The notes: generated by a model from the sequence alone, not told the origin. 64,000 bases of DNA from Paludisphaera rhizosphaerae (GCF_011065895.1 NZ_JAALCR010000001.1:434001-498000), one strand, 5' to 3'. Numbered from the stretch's first letter, positions 51,384-60,398 are shown. Made by a program: numbers and translations.

Positions 51384-52916
51384 TCAGGGTCGTCTGAGGT
51401 ATGTGCGATCCTCCGGAACGAAGAGGCGTCCATCCGGCGACTCTTGGAGCGAGGTAATCATGTCGGACCGGGTACTTCCTTTGGACGTGGAATGGTTCAA
51501 GGAACGATTCGGCGTTGAATCGCTTGCTTTTGCCGGCCCTCTTCGTGCTCCTGGAGGGGCGGGAGCTGGAGACGCGGTCGATGCTGGAACTTCCAGTTTC
51601 TTGATCAGGGCGTCCAACTTCTCTTCAAGGCGGTCCAGTCGTTGTTCAACGGCCCCGGTGTGGGAATCGATCATGAGGAAACCGTCTCTCACGCAATAGC
51701 CGAGCTTCGCAATCGCCAGGCTCTCGCGCAGCGATGCAGACAGCGGCTGATTCTTGCCGTGGAAGGAGACGCGCGAGGTCATCGTGAGGTCGGCAATGAA
51801 CAGCCCCAGCGGATTGACGTAGATCGGGATGCCGGGGGCGTCCTCGATGCTGGAGACCTCCTTGATCCTCTTGAGGAGCGTTTCGAGTTCGATGCCGTCG
51901 GTATCCAGATCGAACGGCCTGGCCAGGAAGGCGCGAATTCGCTCATCTCTCGTTTCGGGCCCTTCCTTCGTCGGCATCTTCGGTTGCGGTGGAGCGTCGA
52001 CCGAGACCATCGGTTTGGCCTCCGAGGGAGTAGGCTTCGGCGCGGCTTCTTGAGCAGGCTCCTGGTACGTCTCCGCCTGTCGGGCGAGCACGGCGGCCGA
52101 GCCGATGACGCCGAGCGTCGCCAGCGACGAGAAAACCACGGGCTTCAAAGAAGACAGGGTCATGGCGAATATCGCTCCTTTCGCGAGGTGTGAGGCGGAG
52201 ATCGTGGACGTCGCTCCGGCGGCCAGCGACTGGGCGGCGTTCAGCAGGGCGAGGGGCAGCGGGACCGGGGTGAGGGAGTCGGGCGAGTCGATGACCCCCT
52301 GAGCCTTCAATCGCTCCTCGAGTCGCTTGCGCGCCCGATGCAGCCGGCCGCGGAGTGTCGGCTCCGGAACACCCAGCGCCCGGGCGGCCCGCTCATAGGT
52401 CAGGCCCTCCAGTCGGCAGAGAACAAGCGGCGCACGCTCGCGTTCGGGGAGTCGATCGATCTCGGCGTGGATCAGGGCGGAAGCGTCGGGCGTCGACCGA
52501 CTGCCACGGACTGCGTCTTCGAGAGTGGTTGGATCGACGAGCCTCAGCCGGCCGGCTCGCGAACGAGAGCGACGTCGCGCCGCCTTCGCCACCCGGAGGG
52601 CGACGCCGTACAGCCAGGGGCCGAGCGAATCCCCCTTGCGGATTGAGCTCGCCCGCTGGATCAGCACGAGAAAGACCGCCTGAAAGGCGTCGTCCGCCTC
52701 GGCCGGATCGGCGACGAGGCTCCGGCAGACCGAGAGCACCATCGGCCCGTGACGTTCGACGAGGAGTCGGAAAGCCTCCTCGGCGCCGGTTCGCCTGCCC
52801 CGGTAGACGTCCAGCAGCCGGGCGTCCGTTTCCTCGCCGACCACGCCCAGCGTGAGCAAGGTTTGCAATGGGCCTGCGGGAGAACGTCGGGCGGGCTTTT
52901 GCATGATGTGTTTCAT
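51384..52916 (-). CDS. ECF sigma factor with membrane anchor, STN-like domain and coiled coil
   Basis: A 510-residue protein of the same design as the two genes at 25985 and 27978. Region 2 reads FRLLVERHGPMVLSVCRSLV then EADDAFQAVFLVLIQ; region 4 reads LPERERAPLVLCRLEGLTY and ERAARALGVPEPTLRGRLHRA. An anchor follows (VVFSSLATLGVIGSAAVLA, ~262), then a Pro-rich linker and an STN-like domain (about 340-420: IELETLLKRIKEVS, IYVNPLGL, ASLRESLAIAKLGY, DGFLMIDS). The last ~90 residues start as a coiled coil (QRLDRLEEKLDALIKKLE) and end Ser/Pro-rich. There is no anti-sigma gene beside it. Its ATG stands divergent from the thioredoxin gene across 372 bases. Confidence 0.85.
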   Translation of the reverse strand: MKHIMQKPARRSPAGPLQTLLTLGVVGEETDARLLDVYRGRRTGAEEAFRLLVERHGPMVLSVCRSLVADPAEADDAFQAVFLVLIQRASSIRKGDSLGPWLYGVALRVAKAARRRSRSRAGRLRLVDPTTLEDAVRGSRSTPDASALIHAEIDRLPERERAPLVLCRLEGLTYERAARALGVPEPTLRGRLHRARKRLEERLKAQGVIDSPDSLTPVPLPLALLNAAQSLAAGATSTISASHLAKGAIFAMTLSSLKPVVFSSLATLGVIGSAAVLARQAETYQEPAQEAAPKPTPSEAKPMVSVDAPPQPKMPTKEGPETRDERIRAFLARPFDLDTDGIELETLLKRIKEVSSIEDAPGIPIYVNPLGLFIADLTMTSRVSFHGKNQPLSASLRESLAIAKLGYCVRDGFLMIDSHTGAVEQRLDRLEEKLDALIKKLEVPASTASPAPAPPGARRGPAKASDSTPNRSLNHSTSKGSTRSDMITSLQESPDGRLFVPEDRTYLRRP

Positions 52917-53288
52917 CCTGTCGAAACGACGACGACCCTCTCGTCTCTCACGGACGACCAGACACCTATTCGGCGGCGACGATCAAGACGTCTTCCCCCC
53001 TGGAGGGGGAAGGCTGTTATGGTCGCTGCTCCTGAAAAAGCGTCGGTTCGTCAGCGTCTCCAAGGAGGGGAGAGCAGTCGACGTCAGCGGCTTCGATCGA
53101 GAGAAAGCTTCACACTCTCGTTCACCTTCATAGTGCCCGTGAAGCCGGGATCCTCACACGGTTCGCCGCTGAACCTGAGGAATTCGTTTCGGCCGCCGCT
53201 CCAGGGCCGTTACAGTCGTACGAGAGGAGGGATGGCCCGCGTCGGCGTCCGGCGCAGCGTCCAACAAGCCTCAACAAGGGAGTCGGCC
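52917..53288. other. Divergent region between ECF and double-thioredoxin genes
   Basis: 372 bases with no gene. A small hairpin (CTTCCCCC...GGGGGAAG) is near 52993-53012. AT content rises slightly near 53100-53150. No promoter pair was convincing. Confidence 0.35.
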
Positions 53289-54242
53289 ATGCGATCGGTG
53301 ACGATGTTCGCGGCGCTTTGCGGGGGGCTGGTGCTGGTCGGGGCGGCCCGGGGCGAGGAAGCGAAGCCGGCGAAGAAGTCGATCTACGACGCGACGGCCG
53401 ACGCTCGCGCGCAGGTCGAAAAGGCCGCGGCGCAGGCGAAGAAGGACGGCACGCGGGTCCTCCTGATGTTCGGCGGCGACTGGTGCGGCTGGTGCCATAA
53501 GCTCCACACCCTCTTCCGCGAGGACAAGGAGATCGCGACTATCCTCTCCAACGAATATGAGCTGGTGATGATCGACACGAAGGCGCCCAACGCGGAGACC
53601 TACCTGTCGGAGGCCTCCAAGGGCCTCGATGGCGTCGGCTATCCGTTCCTCGCCGTCTACGACGCCGACGGCAAACTCTTGAAGGGCCAGAAGACCGATC
53701 CCCTGGAAGAAGGCGACCACCACGACCCAGCCAAGGTCAAGGCGTTCCTCGAAGAGTGGAAGGTCGCCGCCAAGGACGCCGACGCAGTCGTGAGCGAGGC
53801 CCTCGCGAAGGCCTCGTCGGAGGGCAAACGCGTCTTCCTCCGCTTCGGCGCGCCGTGGTGCGGCTGGTGCCACAAGCTGGACGACTACCTTGCGCGGCCG
53901 GAAGTCGCCAAGGCCTTCGCCGACGATTTCGTGCTCGTCAAGGTCGACGTCGACCGCATGACCCGCGGCCAGGACGTGATGAAGAAGTATCGCCCCGAGG
54001 CGACCAGCGGCATCCCCTGGTTCGTCGTGCTCGACGGTCAGGGCAAGGCCCACGGCACGGCCGACGCCTCGTTCGGCAACATCGGCTATCCCTTCGAGCC
54101 CAAGGAGATCGACGCCTTCGTCAAGCTGATGGAATCACAGGGGACGCTTGACCGAGGCCAACTCGAAACGCTCCGCAAGAACCTGGAATCAGCCGCCGAC
54201 GAGATCCGGTCCCAACAGGCGAAACGGAAGGCAGCGGGCTGA
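53289..54242 (+). CDS. Exported tandem thioredoxin-domain protein
   Basis: A 317-residue secreted protein with a signal peptide (cleavage after GAARGEE, ~23). Two thioredoxin-like domains follow, each with an identical WCGWCHKL active site: FGGDWCGWCHKL near residue 64 and FGAPWCGWCHKL near 192. They share the same flanks (RVLLMFGG/RVFLRFGA) and a cis-Pro loop (GYPFLAVYD, SGIPWFVVLD). This suggests an internal duplication. The CGWC pattern occurs in DsbD-gamma-like and thioredoxin_7 domains. It could reduce disulfides of exported proteins. AAGGGAG lies upstream of the ATG. A helical, Lys/Gln-rich tail closes the protein. Confidence 0.87.
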   Translation: MRSVTMFAALCGGLVLVGAARGEEAKPAKKSIYDATADARAQVEKAAAQAKKDGTRVLLMFGGDWCGWCHKLHTLFREDKEIATILSNEYELVMIDTKAPNAETYLSEASKGLDGVGYPFLAVYDADGKLLKGQKTDPLEEGDHHDPAKVKAFLEEWKVAAKDADAVVSEALAKASSEGKRVFLRFGAPWCGWCHKLDDYLARPEVAKAFADDFVLVKVDVDRMTRGQDVMKKYRPEATSGIPWFVVLDGQGKAHGTADASFGNIGYPFEPKEIDAFVKLMESQGTLDRGQLETLRKNLESAADEIRSQQAKRKAAG

Positions 54243-54453
54243 GCGCCGAGTGTTTGAAGCCACGGCTGATCCGAACGACGGCCCTCCCCCCTCGCGACAC
54301 AGGCATGGCCACAACTTCTTAACGGGAGAAGAGAGGGCGGCTGCTCGCCAACGTCCGTGCCGACCAGGCCGGCACCGCCCTAAACTCTTCCCTCGCGTGA
54401 GCAGTCAACTCAAATCGTTGCGGCCATGCCCATGTCCGCCGAGAGGGGGGAAT

Positions 54454-56232
54454 TCACGGCGCATTCGGCTTCAAGTAATCGCCCTTGAGGTATCGAATGA
54501 TCATCGAAACATCACTGTCCGGCATCTCATCGACGGGCGATGCGGGCATCCGCTGCTTGTCTTCCAGGTAGCCGTACAGAGCGGCGTCGCCGGGCTTGCG
54601 GATCATCCGCTTCATCCACTGGGGAGAGCCCCAGGCGAAGAGGTCGGGGGCGTCCTGGACGCCACCTTCGGTATAGCCGTCGATGAGATGGCACTTGCCG
54701 CAATCCTTCTGGAACAGTTCATTCCCCGGATGGTCGGCGACGCCCGGCGTATTCAGCCAGTCGTCGACCGTCTGGCCCTCGGGGATCTTGGCGAAGCTCG
54801 CGACGAACTGAGCCACCTGATCGAGCTGCTTGGCGTCGAGCTTGGAACTCTTCTTCCAACTCGTCATGCCGTCGCACTCGGGGGTCTTGCCGAAGTAGGT
54901 CGGCGAGTCAGGCTTCTCCAGCAGGCCGCGGATCCAGGCAAGCGAGCCGAAGTCCTTCAGGTCGGGCGCCGACTGCTGGTCGGTCCCCTGCTCGCCCAGG
55001 CGGTGACAGCCGAGGCACTTCTTCTCCAGCAGGGCTGAGCCGCGCGTGAGCGGGTCCAGCCTCATCAGGTAACCCGCCCCCTCCGGCGGGATGCCGAAGT
55101 CGGGGTGGGAGGCCAGGAAAAGTGCCCGTTCGTTGGCCTTGTCGGCCTTCTCGCGGGCGAGGTGGAACGCCGGATTCTGGGCGTCCTCGCGGAACGAGGA
55201 GAGCGTCAGGTAGCCCGCGCCGCCGGCGATGGTGAAGGCCATCGCGCAAACGAAGAAGTGCAAGATCTTCGACGGAATCACCTTGTCCAGCAGCGGCAGC
55301 AACGCCAGCGTCGTCATCAACGCGCCGGGGACCGCAATCGAGCCGACCCACTCCAGACGGCCCGGGAAGGCCTTCAACATCTGGAAAAGAAACCGGAAAT
55401 ACCACTCCGGACGCGCGGGGTAGTCCGCGCTCGACGGGTCGGCCGGGGCGTCGAGCGGCGCTCCGCCTTCCCAGAAGACCAGGCCGAGCATCACGCCCAG
55501 GACCGCCGTGACGGCCAGCGCATTACGGAAGGTCTGGTCGGGGAAGTAGGTGGAGGGCACGGCCTTCGGCTTCTCAGCGGCGTCGGCGGGGGGCTTGAGG
55601 CCGTGACGATACCGGAGCGCCAGGTGGGCCCCGAGCGTCAGGGCCAGCAGCACGGGCAGGATGCCGACGTGCAGGCCGTAAAACCGCGTGACGGTCTGGT
55701 TGCCGTACTCATTGCCGCCGACGACCACGGTCTTGATGTACGGTCCGATCACCGGCGCTCCGCCGGCGATGTTGGTGGAAACCTTCGTCGCCCAGTAGCC
55801 CTTCTGATCCCAGGGCAGTTGATAGCCCGTGTGGCCGAAGCCCACGAGCAGCCCCAGCAGGATCAGCCCGAGCCACCAGTTGACCTCGCGAGGCGCCCGG
55901 TAGGCGGCGGCGAAGAGGACCTGCAGCAGGTGGACGACCGCCAGCACCATCACCGTCTGGGCGCCGAAGTGGTGGAGCCCTCGGATGAGCCAGCCCATCC
56001 ACATTTGTTTTTCGATGTAATAGACGCTCCCCCACGCAGTGGAGGAAGAAGCGCTGTACGCCGTCATCATCATCAGGCCGGTGAAGGCCTGAATGAGCAG
56101 GATGGCCAGCAGCGCGGAGCCGCAGACGTACCCCCAGCGAGGCCCCGCGGGAAGGGGCTCGTCGCGCATCGACTGGAGTCGGCTGGGGAGTCCGGTGCGG
56201 TTTTCGAACCAGTCGGCTAGGAGATTACGCAA
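54454..56232 (-). CDS. Cytochrome b fused to diheme cytochrome c (complex III-type)
   Basis: A 592-residue fusion. Residues ~1-345 form cytochrome b: about eight hydrophobic helices, heme-ligand His residues in LHHFGAQTVMVLAVVHLLQ and the second b-type pair in GLHVGILPVLLALTLGAH, and the quinone-site PEWY motif in RPEWYFRFLFQ. Residues ~385-592 carry two c-type heme sites, CLGCH near 405 and CGKCH near 511. It would transfer electrons from menaquinol through Rieske to its own c hemes, replacing a separate cytochrome c1. The Rieske gene overlaps its start by eight bases. No other complex subunit is encoded beside it. Confidence 0.93.
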   Translation of the reverse strand: MRNLLADWFENRTGLPSRLQSMRDEPLPAGPRWGYVCGSALLAILLIQAFTGLMMMTAYSASSSTAWGSVYYIEKQMWMGWLIRGLHHFGAQTVMVLAVVHLLQVLFAAAYRAPREVNWWLGLILLGLLVGFGHTGYQLPWDQKGYWATKVSTNIAGGAPVIGPYIKTVVVGGNEYGNQTVTRFYGLHVGILPVLLALTLGAHLALRYRHGLKPPADAAEKPKAVPSTYFPDQTFRNALAVTAVLGVMLGLVFWEGGAPLDAPADPSSADYPARPEWYFRFLFQMLKAFPGRLEWVGSIAVPGALMTTLALLPLLDKVIPSKILHFFVCAMAFTIAGGAGYLTLSSFREDAQNPAFHLAREKADKANERALFLASHPDFGIPPEGAGYLMRLDPLTRGSALLEKKCLGCHRLGEQGTDQQSAPDLKDFGSLAWIRGLLEKPDSPTYFGKTPECDGMTSWKKSSKLDAKQLDQVAQFVASFAKIPEGQTVDDWLNTPGVADHPGNELFQKDCGKCHLIDGYTEGGVQDAPDLFAWGSPQWMKRMIRKPGDAALYGYLEDKQRMPASPVDEMPDSDVSMIIRYLKGDYLKPNAP

Positions 56233-56755
56233 GGGGGATCTTCTCCTCGGCGAGAGTCCGGAAGCGCTGGAATCGAACGCGGACGATGGGATCGGCGTCC
56301 TTGCTCAGCTCGACGTCGAGCCGGTCCATGGGGCGGGGAGGAACCTGATTCTGCGGCTTCCCTTCGATGTCGAAGGCGCTGGTGTGGCACGGGCAGACGA
56401 AATGCTTGCCGTCGTCGCCCATGTTGATGGCGCAGCCCAGGTGCGGGCACTCGGCGGAGAACGCGACGACCGCCGGTTCGACCCCTTCGGGCTGGCGAAC
56501 CAGCCAGACGGATCCGGCGGGTTCCTTCGGGTACTTCACCCAGCCGTCGATCTGGTCGCGGACGATCCCGAACGACTTGGGGACGCCGACCGGAAGCTGG
56601 CTCAGCGGCACCAGCGATTCGAAGGTCTCACTTCCGCCGTCGCCCTTGCGGCGGAGCGGGTTGAGCAGGAATGCGGCGGCGGGTACGGCGACCGCCAGCT
56701 TGACCAGCGCGCCGAGGACTCGGGTCCCCAGGCGGTGGAAATCGCGTCGATTCAT
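56225..56755 (-). CDS. Rieske iron-sulfur protein of the cytochrome bc complex
   Basis: A 176-residue Rieske protein. It starts MNRRDFHRLG, a Tat-like twin-arginine signal, followed by one hydrophobic segment that likely stays as the membrane anchor (about 13-33). The cluster motifs are CPHLGC (Cys103, His105, Cys108) and CPCHTS (Cys121, Cys123, His124); the 2Fe-2S ligands are C103, H105, C121 and H124, and C108-C123 form the disulfide. It passes electrons from quinol to the cytochrome c hemes of the fusion encoded next, with which its end overlaps by eight bases. The frame opens at 56881, but the ATG at 56755 begins at the signal. It follows nrnA on the same strand. Confidence 0.93.
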   Translation of the reverse strand: MNRRDFHRLGTRVLGALVKLAVAVPAAAFLLNPLRRKGDGGSETFESLVPLSQLPVGVPKSFGIVRDQIDGWVKYPKEPAGSVWLVRQPEGVEPAVVAFSAECPHLGCAINMGDDGKHFVCPCHTSAFDIEGKPQNQVPPRPMDRLDVELSKDADPIVRVRFQRFRTLAEEKIPLA

Positions 56756-56867
56756 ACGGGGCCTCGACAAGGTTGTAGCGGGACGACGCGGGCGGGGGCG
56801 TCGACGGAGCCGCGGAGACCGCGCAGGCGCAAGCGCCCGGCGGTCGGCGTCTATCCTGACGCGGCCG

Positions 56868-57854
56868 TCAGGCCGGATCAAGGGCCTTGCGGATCGCCGC
56901 CAGAACCCGGTCCACGGCGACCGGCAGCGGGGCGTCGATGGTCAGCCCGGCCGCCGCCTTGTGGCCGCCGCCGCCGAACTCGGCCGCGATCTTGGCGCAG
57001 TCGACCCCCGACCGCGTCCGCAGCGAGCCCTTCACGCCCCCACGGGCCAGTTCCATCAGCAGGAAGCCGATCTCCACGCCTCGGACGCTCACCGTGTAAT
57101 CGACGAGATCCTCGGTGTCGTGCGGGATCGCGCCGGTCCGCTCCAGGTCGGCCAGCGAGACGGTCGAATAGATGATCCGACCGTTCAGGTCGGTCTTCAT
57201 CTTGGAGAGGAACTCGCCGGTCAGTTGAAGCCGGGCCAGCGTATTCCGCTCGAAGAGGTCGCGATAGATCTGGTCGATCTCCGCGCCGGCTTCGATCAAC
57301 TCGGAGGCGGCGCCGAGCGTCGAGGGCTTGGTGTTGGGGTGGCGGAACCAGCCGGTGTCCATGGAGATCGCCGTGAACAGGCCGGTGGCGACCTCCTTCG
57401 TGAGCGATCCCCCGAGCGCCTTCACCGCCCGCATGACCAGCGTGCCGGCGGCCTCGGCGGAGGTGTCCTTGAGGAAGACGGCCCCCAGATCGTCCTGGCT
57501 GACATGGTGGTCGACGACGACCTTCGGCCCGGGGAACGCGCGGACGAAATCAGCCATGTCGCCAAGCTGCGACCAGGCCGAGAGGTCCAGAATCACGAGC
57601 ACCTCGCGGTCGTCGAGCGCCCCGGCGGGGAGCGCGGAGAAGTGCTCGAAGAACGTGCCGTCGGGGTCGAGGTAGTCGTATCGCGGCGGGGTCCGGCTGG
57701 TGTTCACCACCCGAACGTCCTTCCCCTTCTGGCGGAGCAGCCCCGCCATGCCGACCTCGGAGCCGAGCGCGTCGCCGTCGGGGCGGATGTGGGTCGTCAG
57801 CAAGAAGCGGTCGTGCTTCTCCACGAGGTCGGCCAGCGGCGTCCAGTCGATCAT
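56868..57854 (-). CDS. DHH-family phosphoesterase, NrnA-type oligoribonuclease/pAp phosphatase
   Basis: A 328-residue DHH/DHHA1 enzyme of the NrnA/RecJ-like type. The N-terminal DHH domain has motif I TTHIRPDGDALGSE near 20, motif II LVILDLSAW near 86 and the signature VVVDHHVSQDD near 112. The DHHA1 domain has FGGGGHKAAAGLTID near 297, the substrate-binding glycine loop. NrnA degrades short RNA oligomers and 3'-phosphoadenosine 5'-phosphate. It sits between the LegB-like gene (54 bases upstream) and the Rieske gene (112 bases downstream) on the same strand. The link between them is probably positional only. Confidence 0.9.
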   Translation of the reverse strand: MIDWTPLADLVEKHDRFLLTTHIRPDGDALGSEVGMAGLLRQKGKDVRVVNTSRTPPRYDYLDPDGTFFEHFSALPAGALDDREVLVILDLSAWSQLGDMADFVRAFPGPKVVVDHHVSQDDLGAVFLKDTSAEAAGTLVMRAVKALGGSLTKEVATGLFTAISMDTGWFRHPNTKPSTLGAASELIEAGAEIDQIYRDLFERNTLARLQLTGEFLSKMKTDLNGRIIYSTVSLADLERTGAIPHDTEDLVDYTVSVRGVEIGFLLMELARGGVKGSLRTRSGVDCAKIAAEFGGGGHKAAAGLTIDAPLPVAVDRVLAAIRKALDPA

Positions 57855-57908
57855 GTCGGGCTCGATTCAGGGGCTTTCGGAGGGAAGTACGTTCTTGGTT
57901 CGATGGAA

Positions 57909-58892
57909 TCAGGTCGTGTATTCGTCGGGGCGGAAGCGGTCGAGGTTCTTCTTGATCCATTCGACGGTCTCGGCCAGCCCTTCGTCCAGGCTGTATCGCG
58001 GCCGCCACTTCCAGAGGGTTTGGGCCAGCGACGTCCCGGCGAGCAGCCGCTCGACCTCGCTGGCGGGGGGACGGAGCCGGTCGGACTCGGTCTGAACCTC
58101 GATCGTCTTGCCGAGGATCGCGCCCACCTTCTCGACGAGGTCGCCGATGCTCACATCGGAGCCTCTTCCCACATTCACGACCCGGCCCAGGGCGGCGTCG
58201 CAGGCGGCGATGGCGATGAAAGCCTCGGCCGTATCCTTGACGTAGGTCAGGTCGCGGCGAGGGTCGAGCCGGCCGAGCTTCACCACCGGCCGGGTGAGCG
58301 CCTGGCTGATGATCGTGGGGATGATCGCCCGCGCCGATTGTCTCGGCCCGAACGTGTTGAATGGGCGAAGGACGCAGACCGGCGTGCTGAACGAGCGGAA
58401 GTAACTCTCGCCCAGCGCGTCCGAGGCGATCTTGGTCGCGGCGTAGGGAGACTGGCCCCGCAGCGGGTGCTTCTCGTCGATGGGAACGTATTGAGCGGTG
58501 CCATAAACCTCGGAGGTCGAGGTCAGCACCACGCGCTCCAGCTTCTTCGAGCGCCGGCAGGCGTCCAGAATGTGCGCCGTGCCGTTGACGTTCGTCTGCA
58601 CCACGTCGTACGGGTTCTGGTACGAGTAGGGGATGGCGATCAGGGCGCCGAGGTGGAAGACCTGTTCGCGGCCCTCAACGGCCCGATGAACGGCGTCCGG
58701 GTCTTTGAGATCGCCGCGGTGGACCTCGATCTCGGCCTGAACGTCGCGCGGAAGGTCGTCCAGATGACCGCGATCGTCCCGGCCGTTGTAGCGGACGAGA
58801 ACGCGGACGTGATGCCCCAGGTGCACCAGGCGTTCCGTCAGGTGACTGCCGATGAACCCGCCCGCGCCCGTCACCAGGACCGCCTTGCCCAT
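57909..58892 (-). CDS. LegB-like nucleotide-sugar 4,6-dehydratase
   Basis: A 327-residue extended SDR. NAD binding is at VTGAGGFIGSHLTERLV (residues 6-22). The catalytic region has TSTSEVYGTAQYVPIDE and YAATKIASD (YxxxK), and the C-terminal half has GPRQSARAIIPTIISQAL, then GRGSDVSIGDLVEKVG and RLRPPASEVERLLA. These segments are close to LegB, the UDP-GlcNAc 4,6-dehydratase that starts legionaminic (nonulosonic) acid or bacillosamine synthesis. The frame opens at 59063, but the ATG at 58892 has GAGGAGGAACGGGAG upstream and starts at the domain. No other nonulosonic-acid gene lies in the window, so the product may be used elsewhere. Confidence 0.87.
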   Translation of the reverse strand: MGKAVLVTGAGGFIGSHLTERLVHLGHHVRVLVRYNGRDDRGHLDDLPRDVQAEIEVHRGDLKDPDAVHRAVEGREQVFHLGALIAIPYSYQNPYDVVQTNVNGTAHILDACRRSKKLERVVLTSTSEVYGTAQYVPIDEKHPLRGQSPYAATKIASDALGESYFRSFSTPVCVLRPFNTFGPRQSARAIIPTIISQALTRPVVKLGRLDPRRDLTYVKDTAEAFIAIAACDAALGRVVNVGRGSDVSIGDLVEKVGAILGKTIEVQTESDRLRPPASEVERLLAGTSLAQTLWKWRPRYSLDEGLAETVEWIKKNLDRFRPDEYTT

Positions 58893-59234
58893 CTCCCGTT
58901 CCTCCTCGCCCTCAGCCCGGGGGCCTCCTCGAAAACCCGATCGGGAAGCCATCTTAGAGTCAACCGCCCGTCTTGGCCACGCGAACCGTCGCGCAATCCC
59001 CCCAATCGGCAAGCCGAAGGGCTTCATCCTTAGCCATGCCGATCTTTCACCGCAAAGCACCAAAGCTTCTCAGATTGACCAAAAACGCTATTTTCCCAAT
59101 AGGACGTAAAGCGTTGACTCCACCCTGTCGATACCTTTTCACCAGGAGGCATCATCAGCCAAAGCGAGGATCACATTCCGAATCCTACGGTACAAAGACG
59201 ATCGATGAAATCGTCACGACTGGGAGATACCCCC
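58893..59234. other. Divergent region between LegB-like and Pro/Ala-rich protein genes
   Basis: 342 bases without a gene. A comparatively AT-rich patch (about 59075-59130) holds TTGACC and TTGACT hexamers that are -35 candidates for the plus-strand gene, but neither has a good -10 at standard spacing. Confidence 0.4.
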
Positions 59235-60320
59235 ATGACGCTGCGACTGTTCCTGATCGGCCTGGTGGCGGGTGTGGGCCTTGGCCTGCCCGCATGGCCG
59301 ACGATCGAGGGCTGGACCGGCGGCGTGCAGAATTGGATGAACCATCAACTTGCGTCCCTGGACTCTCGTGCCGGGCGTGAGAAGAAATACGTCGTAATCC
59401 GCGACCTCCTGGACGAGGAGATGCAGCGCGTTCACGCGGCCCGCCTGGCCCGCCGTTCGACGCCGAACGCACGGATCGGGGCCCCCCGCATCCAGCTCGT
59501 CTCGATGCCGCACGAGATCTCCCAGGAGGAGATCACCCGCGCCGCAATCGCCCGGTCCAGCGTCGCGATCACCCTGCCCCGGCTCGAAGGCGCCATGCTC
59601 GCAGCGCCCGTAGCGGCGATGTCGATGCCAGCACCCGTCCCGGCCGTCGCAGCCCCGCCCGTCGCCCCCCCCGCCGTCATCGCCCCCGCCCGATCTGCCG
59701 TCCGTCCCGATGAGTTGGCGACACTCGCCTGGAATCGCCTGCGACCGCTCGGCGAGCGTCTCGCCGCCGACCTGGCCGAAGGTCTTCGCCTCGCCGCCGA
59801 GCAAGACCGCAACGCCCGCGCGTTTATCGCGATGGAGGCGTCCAAGGACCTCTACTTCGACGACGCCTTCGTCCTCGACGCCGTCCACGATCCCGAACCG
59901 CCGCCGGCCGCCGTCGTCGCGGTGGTCGAGCCGCAACCCGAACCTGCCGCGTCGCCGACCGACCGCGAGTTCACCCCTCTGCCCGGCTTCGAGGGCCTCG
60001 ACCCCAGCGCCGTTGTGGAAGACGTCGCTCTAGCCGAGGACGACCTGCTGCCGGCCCCCGAAGCAGTCACGGATTCCACGATGTCGTACGCCGAGGCCGT
60101 CGCCGCGATGAACGACCTGCCCGACAATGTCTTCGCCCCGTTCGACGAAGTTCCGGCCGAGCCCGTCGTCGTCGAGACGGCTCCCGCCGCCGAGCCAGTC
60201 GCCGGCCGAGACGTCAATCGAGCCGTCAAGCTGACTCGCGAGGCTCTTTCCGCCTGGTTCAACGTTCTGACCGGGCCCGCGTTGGTCACCGTCTCGCGAC
60301 CGACGCCGACCGTGCGCTGA
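59235..60320 (+). CDS. Pro/Ala-rich anchored protein, function unknown
   Basis: A 361-residue protein with an N-terminal hydrophobic signal or anchor (LFLIGLVAGVGLGLPAW, ~5-21). A helical charged segment follows (about 45-75). Then comes a Pro/Ala/Val-rich stretch (about 120-155). Two acidic, probably disordered regions lie beyond it, followed by a short C-terminal helix (NRAVKLTREALSAWFNVL). I recognise no domain. Composition and layout suggest an exported or membrane-linked protein, perhaps structural. Its ATG follows GGGAGATACC. A strong terminator follows at 60352-60378. Confidence 0.65.
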   Translation: MTLRLFLIGLVAGVGLGLPAWPTIEGWTGGVQNWMNHQLASLDSRAGREKKYVVIRDLLDEEMQRVHAARLARRSTPNARIGAPRIQLVSMPHEISQEEITRAAIARSSVAITLPRLEGAMLAAPVAAMSMPAPVPAVAAPPVAPPAVIAPARSAVRPDELATLAWNRLRPLGERLAADLAEGLRLAAEQDRNARAFIAMEASKDLYFDDAFVLDAVHDPEPPPAAVVAVVEPQPEPAASPTDREFTPLPGFEGLDPSAVVEDVALAEDDLLPAPEAVTDSTMSYAEAVAAMNDLPDNVFAPFDEVPAEPVVVETAPAAEPVAGRDVNRAVKLTREALSAWFNVLTGPALVTVSRPTPTVR

Positions 60321-60351
60321 TCCGAGGGACTCGAACCGATAAATCGACCCG

Positions 60352-60378
60352 CGCGACGGCCCCACCACGGCCGTCGCG
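60352..60378 (+). terminator. Terminator hairpin after the Pro/Ala-rich protein gene
   Basis: A 10-bp perfect stem (CGCGACGGCC with its complement) around a 7-base loop, directly followed by TTTCGCGTTTCG. This is the most standard-looking intrinsic terminator in the window. Confidence 0.75.
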
Positions 60379-60398
60379 TTTCGCGTTTCGAATTCAGG

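Noticed and set aside
56367-59033. An 888-codon plus-strand frame opposite Rieske, NrnA and LegB-like genes
   Set aside because: Three recognisable genes occupy the other strand; the frame crosses all of them.
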